From contig NZ_JANAVO010000001.1 of assembly GCF_024213555.1 (NCBI RefSeq), positions 2,852,001-2,916,000 of the forward strand: a stretch of DNA of 64,000 bases. The letters run 5' to 3'. A model generated the notes under the pieces. It searched no databases. It saw only the letters and a program-made list of their open reading frames with translations, and was not told where the DNA came from. The DNA is from Allokutzneria sp. A3M-2-11 16 (GTDB taxonomy: Bacteria; Actinomycetota; Actinomycetes; Mycobacteriales; Pseudonocardiaceae). A program made the position numbers and the translations under genes. Below, piece by piece: positions 1 through 8,462 of the stretch (position 1 is its first letter; each line of letters begins with the position of its first letter).

Positions 1-243
1 CTGGTTGGTGATGCCGACCGCGACGACGTCGGCCGTGGTCAGGTCGGCCTTGGCCAGCGCGCCCGCGGCGACCCGGCGGGTGTTCTCCCAGATCTCCTCG
101 GCGTTGTGCTCGACCCAGCCCGCCTTCGGGAAGATCTGCTCGTGCTCCACCTGGTCGGAGGAGACGACCCGGCCGGAGTGGTTGAAGATCATGCAGCGGG
201 TGGAGGTTGTCCCCTGGTCGATCGCTGCCACGTACTGCGTCAT
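1..243 (-). CDS. glpK: Glycerol kinase, N-terminal part (runs off the left edge)
   Basis: Only the first 81 codons are present; the gene continues beyond the left edge. The enzyme phosphorylates glycerol with ATP to sn-glycerol 3-phosphate in the cytoplasm. The N-terminus carries the FGGY-kinase phosphate-binding loop DQGTTSTR at residues 9-16, then the typical IFNHSGRVV and [12 protein letters not shown] stretches of glycerol kinases. It reads in the same direction as the upstream aquaglyceroporin gene, 41 bases away, so the two are very probably one operon: uptake, then trapping of glycerol. Family identification is secure; completeness cannot be judged. Confidence 0.93.
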   Translation of the reverse strand, partial: MTQYVAAIDQGTTSTRCMIFNHSGRVVSSDQVEHEQIFPKAGWVEHNAEEIWENTRRVAAGALAKADLTTADVVAVGITNQ

Positions 244-284
244 CTGCGCTCTCGCCTTTCTGCGTTGGCTGGGGAGTGGGCGGG

Positions 285-1019
285 TCAGACCAGGGCCAGC
301 GCGAGCAGGCCGGCCAGCGCGCCGCCGATGAGCGGGCCGACAACGGGAACCCAGGAGTAGCCCCAGTTCGCCGCGCCCTTGCCCTTGATCGGCAGCACCG
401 CGTAGGCGATGCGCGGACCGAGGTCGCGGGCCGGGTTGATCGCGTAGCCGGTGGGCCCGCCGAGGGAGTTGCCGATGCCGATCACCAGGAACGCCACGGC
501 CGCGTACCCGAGCGCGGAGTTGCCAAGCGACAGCACGCCGTCGACGGTCTTGGCGCCGGGGCTCAGCAGGATCCAGAGCACCAGCACGAACGTGCCGATG
601 ACCTCGGTGACGACGTTCCACGGCTTGTTGTCCACGGTCGGACCGGTGGAGAAGATGCCGAGGGTGTTCTCCGGGGCGTCGTGGTTGTCGAACTGGAGCT
701 TGTAGGTCAGCCAGCACAGGGTTGCGCCGAGGAACGCGCCGACCATCTGCCCGGCGATGAAGATCGGCACGGTGCCCCACTCGACCTTCTCGGCCACCGC
801 GAGGCCGAGCGTGACCGCGGGGTTGAGGTGCGCACCGCTGGGGGCCGCGATGCTGGCGCCCGCGAAGACCGCGAAGCCCCAGCCGAAGTTGATCAGCAGC
901 CAGCCGCCGTTGTGGCCGAGCGAGTCCTTCAGGGTGACGTTGGCCACCACTCCGGCACCCAGCAGGATCAGGATCGCCGTCCCGATCAGTTCCCAGACGA
1001 AGATTTCTCCGCCAGTCAT
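285..1019 (-). CDS. glpF: Aquaglyceroporin (MIP family glycerol facilitator)
   Basis: A 244-residue integral membrane channel of the MIP family, which lets glycerol and other small uncharged solutes cross the membrane. Both signature NPA half-helices are visible: HLNPAVT (NPA 66-68) and [10 protein letters not shown] (195-198). The Asp after the second NPAR is typical of glycerol-conducting rather than water-only channels. Hydrophobic stretches fit the usual six membrane helices, and the length is normal. It precedes glpK on the same strand and is divergent from glpD, so uptake, phosphorylation and oxidation of glycerol sit together. The start ATG at 1019 opens directly on the first hydrophobic helix. 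Confidence 0.93.
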   Translation of the reverse strand: MTGGEIFVWELIGTAILILLGAGVVANVTLKDSLGHNGGWLLINFGWGFAVFAGASIAAPSGAHLNPAVTLGLAVAEKVEWGTVPIFIAGQMVGAFLGATLCWLTYKLQFDNHDAPENTLGIFSTGPTVDNKPWNVVTEVIGTFVLVLWILLSPGAKTVDGVLSLGNSALGYAAVAFLVIGIGNSLGGPTGYAINPARDLGPRIAYAVLPIKGKGAANWGYSWVPVVGPLIGGALAGLLALALV

Positions 1020-1187
1020 CGCAGCCCCTCTGTGTCGCTACCCGGACCCGCATGCGGCAGCGCGACCCACGTCAGGGCTGCGGCGGCGCATCCTCGAACT
1101 CGGCGGACCGTACTTCCGCGAGCGAGTGGATGTCCACGACTTGTTTCTGAACCGAGTGATTCCGTTACCCCGATGACATGGGTGTTC

Positions 1188-1199
1188 GTCCGATCGGAC
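1188..1199. promoter_or_regulatory. Palindrome GTCCGATCGGAC in the glpF-glpD divergent promoter region
   Basis: A perfect 12-base palindrome in the 237-base region between the divergent glpF and glpD genes, about 57 bases before the glpD start. Its position suits an operator for a glycerol regulator such as a GylR/IclR-type protein. No regulator gene is visible here and no motif match is claimed. Confidence 0.35.
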
Positions 1200-1256
1200 T
1201 GCCGAGTAGCGTGATTGCTGGTCCAATACGCGCCGGGCTCAGGGAGGCGATGCCGC

Positions 1257-3020
1257 GTGGCGAAGCGGGAATCACGAGGTTCGACCGGCAGGACGGCGTC
1301 CTCGGTCGGCGCGGCCGAGCTCGGCCCGGCCGACCGGGAGCGGAGCTGGCAGCAGCTCGGTTCGGAGCAGTTCGACGTCGTGGTGATCGGCGGTGGTGTC
1401 ACCGGTGCGGGCGCCGCGCTGGACGCGGCCACCCGTGGCCTGCGGGTCGCCCTGGTCGAGGCGCGCGACCTCGCGTCCGGGACGTCGAGCCGCTCCAGCA
1501 AGCTTTTCCATGGCGGATTGCGCTATCTGGAGCAACTGGAGTTCGGTCTGGTCCGAGAAGCCCTGCGTGAGCGCGAGCTGATGCTCACCCGGCTGGCGCC
1601 GCACCTGGTGAAGCCGGTGAGCTTCCTCTACCCGCTGACGCACCGGATCTGGGAGCGGCCGTACACCGCTGCCGGCCTGATGCTCTACGACACGATGGGC
1701 GGGGCGCGGTCGGTGCCCGGCCAGAAGCACCTCACCAGGGCGGGCGCGCTGCGCATGGTGCCCGCGCTGAAGCGGGACGCGCTGATCGGCGGCATCCGCT
1801 ACTTCGACGCGCAGGCCGATGACGCCCGGCACACCATGACGGTGGCCCGCACCGCGGCGCACTACGGCGCGGTCGTGCGGACCTCCACCCAGGTGATCGG
1901 GATGCTGCGCGAGTCCGACCGGGTCTGCGGTGTGCGCGTGCGCGATGTGGAGACCGGTGCGGAGACCGAGGTCCAGGCGCACGCGGTGATCAACTGCACG
2001 GGTGTCTGGACGGACGCGATCCAGAAGCTCTCCGGCAGCCGCGGCCGGTTCCGGGTGCGGGCGAGCAAGGGCGTGCACATCGTGGTCCCGCGCGACCGGA
2101 TCGTCTCCGAGAGCGGGATGATCCTGCGCACCACGAAGTCCGTGCTGTTCGTGATCCCGTGGCGCAACCACTGGATCGTCGGCACCACCGACACCGACTG
2201 GAACCTGGACCTGGCGCACCCGTCCGCGACCAAGCAGGACATCGACTACATCCTCGACCAGGTCAACACCGTGCTCGCGACGCCGTTGACCAAGGACGAC
2301 ATCGAGGGTGTCTACGCGGGTCTGCGACCGCTGCTCTCCGGCGAGAGCGACGACACCTCCAAGCTCTCCCGCGAGCACGCGGTCGCCCGGGTCTCGCCGG
2401 GCCTGGTGGCCATCGCGGGCGGGAAGTACACGACCTACCGGGTCATGGCCGCCGACGCGATCAACGCCGCCGCGGTGGACCTGCCCGGCCGGATCGCGCC
2501 GTCGATCACCGACAAGGTGCCGCTGCTGGGCGCGGACGGCTACCACGCGCTGGTGAACCAGGCCGACCAGCTGGCGTCGAAGCACGGCCTGCACCCGTAC
2601 CGGGTCCGGCACCTGCTCGACCGCTACGGCTCGCTGGTGCACGAGGTGCTGGCCGAGGCGGACGGCAAGCCGGAGCTGCTGCGGCCCGTGCCCGGCGCGC
2701 CGGACTACCTCCAGATCGAGGTGGTCTACGCGGCCAGCCACGAGGGCGCGCTGCACCTGGAGGACGTGCTCACCAGGCGCACCAGGATCTCCATCGAGTA
2801 CCCGCACCGCGGTGTGGAGTGCGCGGAGAAGGTGGCCGAGCTGATGGCGGGCGTGCTCGGCTGGAACGACAAGACGATCAAGCGCGAGGTGGAGGTCTAC
2901 ACCGCGCGGGTCGAGGCGGAGCGGGATTCCCAGACGCAGCCCGACGACCAGGCCGCCGACGCGAAGCGGACCGCTGCCCCGGAGGCGCGGCAGCAGATGC
3001 TGGAGCCCGCCGCGAACTGA
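1257..3020 (+). CDS. glpD: FAD-dependent glycerol-3-phosphate dehydrogenase
   Basis: A 587-residue protein that oxidises sn-glycerol 3-phosphate to dihydroxyacetone phosphate and passes electrons to the quinone pool at the membrane. The dinucleotide-binding motif VVVIGGGVTGAG lies at residues 42-53, followed by the DAO-family segment with the family string SSRSSKLFHGGLRYLE. A C-terminal GlpD helical domain follows, and the last 30 residues are a charged, low-complexity tail. I chose GTG at 1257 because AGGGAGG ends ten bases upstream; the frame is open back to 1215 but has no better site. It is divergent from glpF-glpK, which completes a glycerol regulon. Confidence 0.93.
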   Translation: MAKRESRGSTGRTASSVGAAELGPADRERSWQQLGSEQFDVVVIGGGVTGAGAALDAATRGLRVALVEARDLASGTSSRSSKLFHGGLRYLEQLEFGLVREALRERELMLTRLAPHLVKPVSFLYPLTHRIWERPYTAAGLMLYDTMGGARSVPGQKHLTRAGALRMVPALKRDALIGGIRYFDAQADDARHTMTVARTAAHYGAVVRTSTQVIGMLRESDRVCGVRVRDVETGAETEVQAHAVINCTGVWTDAIQKLSGSRGRFRVRASKGVHIVVPRDRIVSESGMILRTTKSVLFVIPWRNHWIVGTTDTDWNLDLAHPSATKQDIDYILDQVNTVLATPLTKDDIEGVYAGLRPLLSGESDDTSKLSREHAVARVSPGLVAIAGGKYTTYRVMAADAINAAAVDLPGRIAPSITDKVPLLGADGYHALVNQADQLASKHGLHPYRVRHLLDRYGSLVHEVLAEADGKPELLRPVPGAPDYLQIEVVYAASHEGALHLEDVLTRRTRISIEYPHRGVECAEKVAELMAGVLGWNDKTIKREVEVYTARVEAERDSQTQPDDQAADAKRTAAPEARQQMLEPAAN

Positions 3021-3025
3021 CGAGT

Positions 3026-3063
3026 CGATCCCGATCTGCGGGGTGACCTACAGATCGGGATCG
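3026..3063. terminator. Bidirectional hairpin between glpD and espG
   Basis: A perfect 13-base stem (CGATCCCGATCTG and its complement) with a 12-base loop. It lies between the convergent glpD stop and the espG stop; the right arm is within the last codons of espG. There is no T-tract, as is usual in high-GC actinobacteria. Confidence 0.6.
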
Positions 3064-3848
3064 GTCAGTTCGGTGAGCAGTTCGTCCAGGTGCTGGGTGA
3101 GCCTGCGGATGTCGGCGGGCGAGATCGTGCTCCACGGAACGCCGCTGGGCGAGGGACTGCGGGTCTGGAGGTAGCGCCCCGCCGGGGTGTCGAAGAAGGC
3201 GATCACGCGGTCCGCGCGCTGCCGTTTGCCGCGCTCGTCCCGGGCCGCCACGCCGAACTGGCCGCGATCGCCGACCTCACCGACCACAGTGGACAGTGCG
3301 TGGGCGTCCTCGGCGCGCACCCCGTACTGGCGCAGCGCGGCTTCGAGCGCCTCGACCGAGTTCCCGGCCTGCGCGGCCGCGGCGTCCAGTTCGGAGCTGG
3401 GCAGCGTGATCGACCGGCCGGGACCGGCGGGCAGCGTGGGCAGCACCGACAGCGCGAGGCGGGGGAGCCCGAAGTCGGCGGTCTGCCGGAGCTTGAGCTG
3501 TGAACCTTCAAGCACCGCAAGCACTCCGTCGCCGCCGCGGGCCGCGCAGAGCACCCGGACGCTGTGCCCGAGCCACACCCGGCCGTCGACCTCGCGGTCC
3601 GGGACCGCGAGCACTTCGAGCATCCGCTCCAGTTCGGCGTCGAGCCGGATCGGCCTGCCGAGGCCGCGTTCGCCGATGCCGTCCCACACGGCGTGCTCCA
3701 GCTCCGCGCGCTCCTGGTGGGTCTTGCCCGGCGACGGGACCTTGATCACCAGCGGCATCTCCGGCAGGCCCAGGTGGTTCCAGAGGACGTCGAACTCCAC
3801 CGAGGAGAGCACGACCTCCCTGGCCGGGGCCTCGCCGAACAGGGTCAC
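3048..3848 (-). CDS. ESX secretion-associated protein EspG
   Basis: A 266-residue protein of the EspG family, cytosolic chaperones that bind PE/PPE-type substrates of ESX (type VII) secretion systems. Support is the N-terminal family pattern VVLSSVEFDVLWNHLGL, then the GKTHQERAELE stretch, and a C-terminal region ending PAGRYLQTRSP, as in other actinobacterial EspG proteins. The start is GTG at 3848, four bases overlapping (GTGA) the stop of the upstream PPE-like gene, so translation is probably coupled. The neighbouring PPE-like protein is its likely client. No EccB/C/D/E core genes are in the window, so the secretion machine must be elsewhere. Confidence 0.82.
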   Translation of the reverse strand: MTLFGEAPAREVVLSSVEFDVLWNHLGLPEMPLVIKVPSPGKTHQERAELEHAVWDGIGERGLGRPIRLDAELERMLEVLAVPDREVDGRVWLGHSVRVLCAARGGDGVLAVLEGSQLKLRQTADFGLPRLALSVLPTLPAGPGRSITLPSSELDAAAAQAGNSVEALEAALRQYGVRAEDAHALSTVVGEVGDRGQFGVAARDERGKRQRADRVIAFFDTPAGRYLQTRSPSPSGVPWSTISPADIRRLTQHLDELLTELTDPDL

Positions 3849-4897
3849 GACTCCCCGATCACCGGCGGGGCGACGAGGAAGGAGTCCCCGAAGATGTCCT
3901 CGGTCTCGACCAGGTAGTCGGCGCTGCGGTGCTCGCGGTCCTCCTCGCGCCGGGCCGAGACCCCCGACAGCGCGGTGCCGGACTGGGCCTGCTCGACGCC
4001 GATCACGCTGTAACTGCTCGGCGGCGGGGCCTGCGGGGTGGGGAGGGAGACCGCGGAAGCCTGGGTGACCACGCCCAACGGCGCGGAGGGCGGAGCCGGG
4101 GACAGCGACGGCACGCCGGGCAGCGCGGCGGCGGGGCGCACCCCGGGCGGCGGGCTGACGTGCGCGGCGGTCGGCGTCACCGCGCGCGGGCCGGGCGTGA
4201 TCTGCTTCGCGGCCGGTGCGCCGGTGGTCGGCCGGGTGGGCTGGCTCGTCGTGCCGCGGTTGACCGGCGTGCGCTGCGTGGGCAGCGAGCCGCCCCTCGG
4301 CCGGGTGACCGGACGACCGTGCCCGGGAACGGGGGCGCCGTCCACGCGCGGGTTCATCGGCTCGACGGAGAGCTGCGGCGGCTGGGTGAACTGCCCGAGC
4401 GTGCTGGTGTTGCTGGTCGTCTTGGACTGGTAGGCCGACATGACCTCGACGGCCTGGCGCTCGGCCGCGGACCGGGAAGCCTCCTGGACCTCGTAGTCGG
4501 TCTGCCCGCCGAAGAGGTGCACCAACCCGGACACCAGCGCGTTGGGCTGCTCGGCGCTGACCTTGACCGGGCGCGGCATGTCGGCGCGGGCCTTGCCGAC
4601 GTGCTCGGCCTGCTGCTCGGCGGACAGGCGCATCACCTCGGCGCCGGTCTTGGCGTCGCGCGCCCACTGCACCAGCGGGCTGAGCTTGCCCTGGGCCGCG
4701 TCGGCCGCCTTGCCCTCCCAGGCCGAACCGCCCCTGGCGAGCGCCTCCTTGATGTCCTTGTCGATCTCTTCGAGCGCCTTGGACATCTCCGACCAGCGCC
4801 GGATCGAGGCCGCCGACGCGGCCGGGCCGGGCCCGCTGTGCAACTGCCGGTACAGCTCCTCGTGCGAGTAGCCCTGCCAGCGGTGGTCGGCGTTCAT
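3845..4897 (-). CDS. PPE/WXG100-like ESX substrate with proline-rich tail
   Basis: A 350-residue protein. Its first 150 or so residues look like the PPE-type helical hairpin domain: HEELYRQLHSGPG near the start, a SAWEG turn (WEG at 60-62) between two long helices, then amphipathic helices rich in Ala, Glu and Lys. Residues from about 170 to 320 form a Pro/Thr/Ala-rich low-complexity region without recognised domains, as in many non-mycobacterial PPE-like proteins. The gene is sandwiched between a PE-like partner upstream and EspG downstream, with a four-base overlap to EspG. I infer that it is an ESX substrate handled by that EspG. Its function outside the cell is unknown. Confidence 0.7.
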   Translation of the reverse strand: MNADHRWQGYSHEELYRQLHSGPGPAASAASIRRWSEMSKALEEIDKDIKEALARGGSAWEGKAADAAQGKLSPLVQWARDAKTGAEVMRLSAEQQAEHVGKARADMPRPVKVSAEQPNALVSGLVHLFGGQTDYEVQEASRSAAERQAVEVMSAYQSKTTSNTSTLGQFTQPPQLSVEPMNPRVDGAPVPGHGRPVTRPRGGSLPTQRTPVNRGTTSQPTRPTTGAPAAKQITPGPRAVTPTAAHVSPPPGVRPAAALPGVPSLSPAPPSAPLGVVTQASAVSLPTPQAPPPSSYSVIGVEQAQSGTALSGVSARREEDREHRSADYLVETEDIFGDSFLVAPPVIGES

Positions 4898-4929
4898 CTC
4901 TTCGCCTCCTGCAACCGGGAAGTCGGGGT

Positions 4930-5334
4930 TCAGCAGCCGGACTGCTTGTCGTTCATCAGGTCCCGGTTACCGCTCTCGATGCGCCGGTAGCCGCGTTCGA
5001 TCTGGTCGAGGGCGAGCACGGCGTTGTTCAGCTGCTGCTGGTAGCCCTCGAGGGCGCCCAGCGCGGCCTCACCGCTGTCCATGGAGCGGTCGTTGAACTT
5101 GGCGGCGGCCTCGGCGCTGACCGGGTCCCCGGCCCACGGCCGGATGCGCAGGTCGGACCGGGCCTGGCCGACCTCGGGGGTGAGCCGGTCCAGCGCGCGC
5201 TGGAACGCCTTGCGCATCGTCGGGATCGCGGTCTTCTCGACCTTCATCCGCTGCTGCCCGGAACCACCGGAGATCGCCTCCGAATCGGCGAGCCGGCGGG
5301 ACAGGTCGCCATTCGGGGCGTTGGAGAACGGCAC
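4930..5334 (-). CDS. Small helical PE-like partner protein of the ESX cluster
   Basis: A 134-residue, mostly helical protein without signal peptide, starting at GTG 5334 with GGGAG six bases upstream. Residues 35-110 form two amphipathic helices separated by a short turn (GDPVSAEAAAKFNDRS), which suits a PE/WXG100-like partner; a classical WXG or PE motif is not evident. It is the first gene of a three-gene run (this, PPE-like, EspG), which is the usual order of ESX substrate pair and chaperone. The role as heterodimer partner is inferred from position and helicity. The C-terminus ends in a Cys (KQSGC). Confidence 0.5.
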   Translation of the reverse strand: MPFSNAPNGDLSRRLADSEAISGGSGQQRMKVEKTAIPTMRKAFQRALDRLTPEVGQARSDLRIRPWAGDPVSAEAAAKFNDRSMDSGEAALGALEGYQQQLNNAVLALDQIERGYRRIESGNRDLMNDKQSGC

Positions 5335-5459
5335 AGTGCACTCCCGATCCCTGCGCGCGGACGTCTTGCCGGGGTCACTGTAGCGACTGTGCGTGATCAC
5401 TTGGAACGGTTCCCGTGACGAACCCCGGACCGGGCTAGTCACTCACCGCTCAGGGTCAT

Positions 5460-6041
5460 TCACTTTGCGCTGATCAGGGTGCGCATGGCGGCTTGGGCAA
5501 CCTCCTGAGCGCGAGAGCACATTTGCTCGAGCGACGGCGGGTGAGCGCTGCCGGAGTTGCCGAACTGGACGTCGAGGAACTGCCCCGCCGCGACGTCGAC
5601 GTCGACGTTGCAGAACGCGGTCTGGGCGGCGGTGCGCACCACGACGGCTGGGAAGCCCGCGATCTGGGTCTGCGTCACGTCGGCCTGCGCGGTCTCGTCC
5701 AGCCACACCTCGACGCCCTGGATCAGCACCAGGCCGATCCGCACCGAGAGCGCCCGCGTGCTGTCCCGGAAGTCGCAGACCTTGGCCTCGCCCATGTTCG
5801 GGTTGCGGCCCGGCTGCGGCGGCCGGTCCATGCCGAGTTCCCTGCGCTGCCCCGAGGTCAGCAGCTTGCACGGGTCGGCCCGGTCCAGCTTCACCTCGCG
5901 CGGCCGGGGCGGCAGCGTGATCGGCGTCGTCGTCGGCAGCGGCTCGTCCACCCGCGTCCGCTTCTGCCGCGTGCCGTCGGTCGGAGCCGCCGTGCACCCC
6001 GCGAGGAGCAGGATGGCGATGAGGGCTCCGAGCGCGCGCAT
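5460..6041 (-). CDS. DUF3558 lipoprotein
   Basis: A 193-residue secreted lipoprotein. The N-terminal hydrophobic helix ends in the lipobox LLLAGC, with the lipidated Cys at 16. A Thr/Pro-rich linker follows (residues 25-48), then a domain starting DRADPCKLLTSGQRRELG. This 'DPC..L' opening with three further Cys residues is characteristic of DUF3558, a family common in actinobacteria and of unknown function. The start ATG at 6041 places the signal peptide at the very N-terminus. It lies upstream of the ESX genes on the same strand, a frequent arrangement in this order, but separated by 125 bases that probably hold the ESX promoter. Confidence 0.8.
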   Translation of the reverse strand: MRALGALIAILLLAGCTAAPTDGTRQKRTRVDEPLPTTTPITLPPRPREVKLDRADPCKLLTSGQRRELGMDRPPQPGRNPNMGEAKVCDFRDSTRALSVRIGLVLIQGVEVWLDETAQADVTQTQIAGFPAVVVRTAAQTAFCNVDVDVAAGQFLDVQFGNSGSAHPPSLEQMCSRAQEVAQAAMRTLISAK

Positions 6042-6063
6042 GCGACGTACCGTAGCGACGCCC

Positions 6064-6603
6064 CTACGGCCGGAGCCGCCAGACCACCAGCGCGGCGGGC
6101 TCGCCGTCGACCTCGGTCTCGCCGGGGAGCTGGCCGAGCAGGGTGAACCCGCACTTGTGGGCGACCCTGGCGGAGGCCGTGTTGCCCTCTGCGTGGGCGT
6201 AGCGGATCTCTTTGAGCTCCAGGGCCCCGAAGCCGAAGCGCAGTGCGGCACCGAGCGCCGTCGTCACGACACCCCGGCCCCTGGCCAGCGGGTGCGTCCA
6301 GCACGCGACCTCGGCGGTGCCCGCGTTCAGGTCGAGGTTCTTCAACCCGACCTCGCCGAGCAGTTCGCCCGTGGTCGGTTCCGCGACCGCCCACGAGCAG
6401 CGTTCGTCGTCGGCCCACTCCCGGGTGCGCAGTGCGACGTAGCGCCCGGCGGCCTCCAGGTCGGGCACGCTGTAGTGGTAGATCCAGCGGCGCATCGCCT
6501 CGTCGGCGAACGCGGTCACCAGCGCGGGCCGGTCGTCCATGCGGTCGTCCGCGCGCAGGGCCCGCAGGTAGTGGTCGCCCGCGTTGATCTCGATCGGCTC
6601 CAC
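6064..6603 (-). CDS. RimJ/RimL-type GNAT N-acetyltransferase
   Basis: A 179-residue acetyltransferase of the GNAT fold, probably acetylating an amino group of a protein or small molecule with acetyl-CoA. The acetyl-CoA pyrophosphate loop appears as HPLARGRGVVTTAL, preceded by the beta strand LGEVGLKNLDL and followed by the RimJ/L-type segment RYAHAEGNTASARVAHKCGF. The substrate cannot be predicted. Start is GTG at 6603, four bases after the stop of the preceding DUF1707 gene, so it is probably co-transcribed. Confidence 0.85.
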   Translation of the reverse strand: MEPIEINAGDHYLRALRADDRMDDRPALVTAFADEAMRRWIYHYSVPDLEAAGRYVALRTREWADDERCSWAVAEPTTGELLGEVGLKNLDLNAGTAEVACWTHPLARGRGVVTTALGAALRFGFGALELKEIRYAHAEGNTASARVAHKCGFTLLGQLPGETEVDGEPAALVVWRLRP

Positions 6604-6607
6604 GCGG

Positions 6608-7177
6608 TCAGTCCTCGTCGTCGGAGCGCCGCCGGTCCCGCATCTCGCGGTGCCGGTCGTGGATCTCCCGGTGGTGCTCGCGCATCTCCCGGTGCTTGAG
6701 CTGCTTCTTCGCCCGCTTGCGCGCCTGCTTCGCGCGTTCGTGGGGGTCGTTCCAGTTCGGCCCCCAGACCGCGCCGAGGAAGATCGACAGCGCGAGCGGG
6801 GCGAGGAAGACCATCCAGGTGCCGAGGATGAAGAACAGCGGCACCATCGCGACCCAGGACACGGCCATGACGCCCGCGGTGACCCGCTGCGCCTTCGTCA
6901 TGCCCGGCACGTCGAGTTCGGCGTCCCCGGCCACCGCGGGCACTGTGGTCGCGGCAGCGCGGGGGACCAGCCCGCTGAGGTCGGGGTGCGGCTCCGGCAG
7001 GTCGGTGAAGACGGCCAACAGCTCGCCCTGGGTGCGCGCGGTGGTGACCTTCGCCGTCCGTTCGCCGTACTCGTCGACGTCCAGCCGCCCGGCGGTGAAG
7101 TGCTTGCCGAGGGCCTGGACGGCGGCTTCCCGTTCCGTGTCGCCGACGCGGAGCAGGGAGGGATCGGGTTCGCTCAC
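6608..7177 (-). CDS. DUF1707 protein with two-helix (2TM) membrane domain
   Basis: A 189-residue protein with the DUF1707 domain in residues 9-60 (RVGDTEREAAVQALGKHF, then AGRLDVDEYGERT). That domain has a helix-turn-like shape related to SHOCT. A hydrophobic pair of membrane helices covers about residues 95-140, resembling the 2TM domain, and the tail is very basic, full of Arg/His/Lys repeats (residues 145-189). The function is unknown. It is the first of three DUF1707 paralogues in a row, followed by the GNAT gene with a four-base gap. Confidence 0.75.
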   Translation of the reverse strand: MSEPDPSLLRVGDTEREAAVQALGKHFTAGRLDVDEYGERTAKVTTARTQGELLAVFTDLPEPHPDLSGLVPRAAATTVPAVAGDAELDVPGMTKAQRVTAGVMAVSWVAMVPLFFILGTWMVFLAPLALSIFLGAVWGPNWNDPHERAKQARKRAKKQLKHREMREHHREIHDRHREMRDRRRSDDED

Positions 7178-7213
7178 AAGAACGAATGGTAGGCGCGCGG
7201 CGACCCGCGGCGG

Positions 7214-7654
7214 TCAGCCTCCGCCGAACAGCAGGAGCAACACCACACCGACCACGACGAGCCCGATGAGGAACGAGGTGGAGCCGAACGTGCCGAGGAT
7301 GGTGACCACGACGCCGAGCACGATGATCGGCACGGTGATCGCGGCGATCATCCACGTGCTGGGGCCGCGTTTGGCGGGCGGGTGCTCGATCCGCGGCTCG
7401 TAGGCCACCGGCGGGGGCGGCGGGGTGTAGGCGTCCGCCGAACGCGGCATCCCGAAGGCCGGGTGCGGCGCGGGCAGGTCGGTGAACAGCCGGAGCAGAT
7501 CGCCCTGGGTGCGCGCGCCCGCGGCCTGCGTCGCGCGGTCGCCGTACTCCTCCGGGGTCAGCCTGCCCGCGGTCAGGTGCTCGTTCAGCAGGCGCTGCGC
7601 GTCGGCGCGCTCGACATCGCCGATCCGGACGTCCGGGAAGGAAGAGTCACCCAC
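7214..7654 (-). CDS. DUF1707 protein with two membrane helices
   Basis: A 146-residue paralogue of the neighbouring DUF1707 genes. Residues 7-60 carry the domain (RIGDVERADAQRLLNEHL, AGRLTPEEYGDRA). A proline-rich linker follows (about 75-95), then two hydrophobic helices in 100-145 ending at a short GGG tail. The N-terminal domain faces the cytoplasm if the helices insert as a hairpin. Its start overlaps the stop of the upstream paralogue by eight bases, so the two are translationally linked. No biochemical role is known for the family. Confidence 0.75.
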   Translation of the reverse strand: MGDSSFPDVRIGDVERADAQRLLNEHLTAGRLTPEEYGDRATQAAGARTQGDLLRLFTDLPAPHPAFGMPRSADAYTPPPPPVAYEPRIEHPPAKRGPSTWMIAAITVPIIVLGVVVTILGTFGSTSFLIGLVVVGVVLLLLFGGG

Positions 7655-8123
7655 CCTGCTGATCGTAGGGGCGGGAGGGAGTCGGCCGCAGCATGCGCAC
7701 CAGGCCGAGCGCGACGAAGAGCATCGAGGACAGCACCCCGGCCACCGCGACGAGCTCGAACATCCCGCGCAACGACATCCCGGTGAGCACCGTCAGCCCG
7801 AACGCGCCGACGCAGCCCATCATGAACACGGCCGCGGAGATCGCGAGGGCCTGGATCGGCCCGCTGACCTCGGAGCGCACCCCGTGCTGCTGCTGCGGTC
7901 GCGGGGCGAAGGACACGGGCACCGCGGGGCGGTGGTGGCCGGGCAGGTCGGCGAACAGCGGCAGCAGGTCGGCGGTGCACCTCGCGGTACCGGCGAGCGC
8001 GGCGCGCTCCCCGTACTCCTCCGTGGTGAGTCGGCCCGCTTCCAGGTGTTCGGCGAGCATCCGTTGTGCTTCGGCCCTCTCGGTGTCGCCGATGCGGGTC
8101 TGCGGGTCCAGCGGCTGCGTCAT
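7647..8123 (-). CDS. DUF1707 protein with two membrane helices
   Basis: The third DUF1707 paralogue, 158 residues from ATG 8123 (an in-frame GTG at 8129 would add two residues). The domain is clear in residues 8-60 (RIGDTERAEAQRMLAEHL and AGRLTTEEYGERA). Hydrophobic helices occupy about 88-108 and 115-138. Sequence similarity to the two downstream genes is confined to the first 60 residues, while the membrane parts differ; this fits tandem duplication followed by divergence of the membrane module. Function unknown. Confidence 0.75.
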   Translation of the reverse strand: MTQPLDPQTRIGDTERAEAQRMLAEHLEAGRLTTEEYGERAALAGTARCTADLLPLFADLPGHHRPAVPVSFAPRPQQQHGVRSEVSGPIQALAISAAVFMMGCVGAFGLTVLTGMSLRGMFELVAVAGVLSSMLFVALGLVRMLRPTPSRPYDQQGG

Positions 8124-8193
8124 GCGCACGACGCTAGCCAGCCGGACCGCGCCGCCCCTCGGCCGATCGGCCAGTACTACCTCATCCGGGTGG

Positions 8194-8451
8194 TCACCCG
8201 GCGTCGGTGACGAAGCCGCCGTAGCGGTCGGCCAGGAACTCCAGCTCGTCCTGCTCGTGGATCGCGGGCAGGCCGTCCGGCGTCGTCTCCACCAGGATCA
8301 GCCAGTCCGCGTCCTCGGCGTCGTCCTCCCCGGCGAGCAGCTCGCGGTGGACCGTGCACGGCACCCAGCCCGCGGCGAGCATCTCCTCGGCGAGGTCCTG
8401 CGCCTCGTCCTTGTCGTGCAACACGACCAGCAGCTGATGCGAAACGTCCAC
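8194..8451 (-). CDS. Small acidic hypothetical protein downstream of accA3
   Basis: An 85-residue acidic protein from GTG 8451 (VDVSHQLLVVLHDKDEAQ). An ATG at 8481, overlapping the carboxylase stop, would add ten residues. The visible pattern is an alternating strand-helix fold with LLVVLHDKDEAQDLAEEM and DWLILVETTPDG, which looks like a small ferredoxin-like or RNaseE-inhibitor-like alpha/beta protein, but I do not recognise the family. It sits 11 bases after accA3 on the same strand. The palindromic word GTCCACTGTGGAC covers its start region. Confidence 0.6.
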   Translation of the reverse strand: MDVSHQLLVVLHDKDEAQDLAEEMLAAGWVPCTVHRELLAGEDDAEDADWLILVETTPDGLPAIHEQDELEFLADRYGGFVTDAG

Positions 8452-8462
8452 TGTGGACTCTT

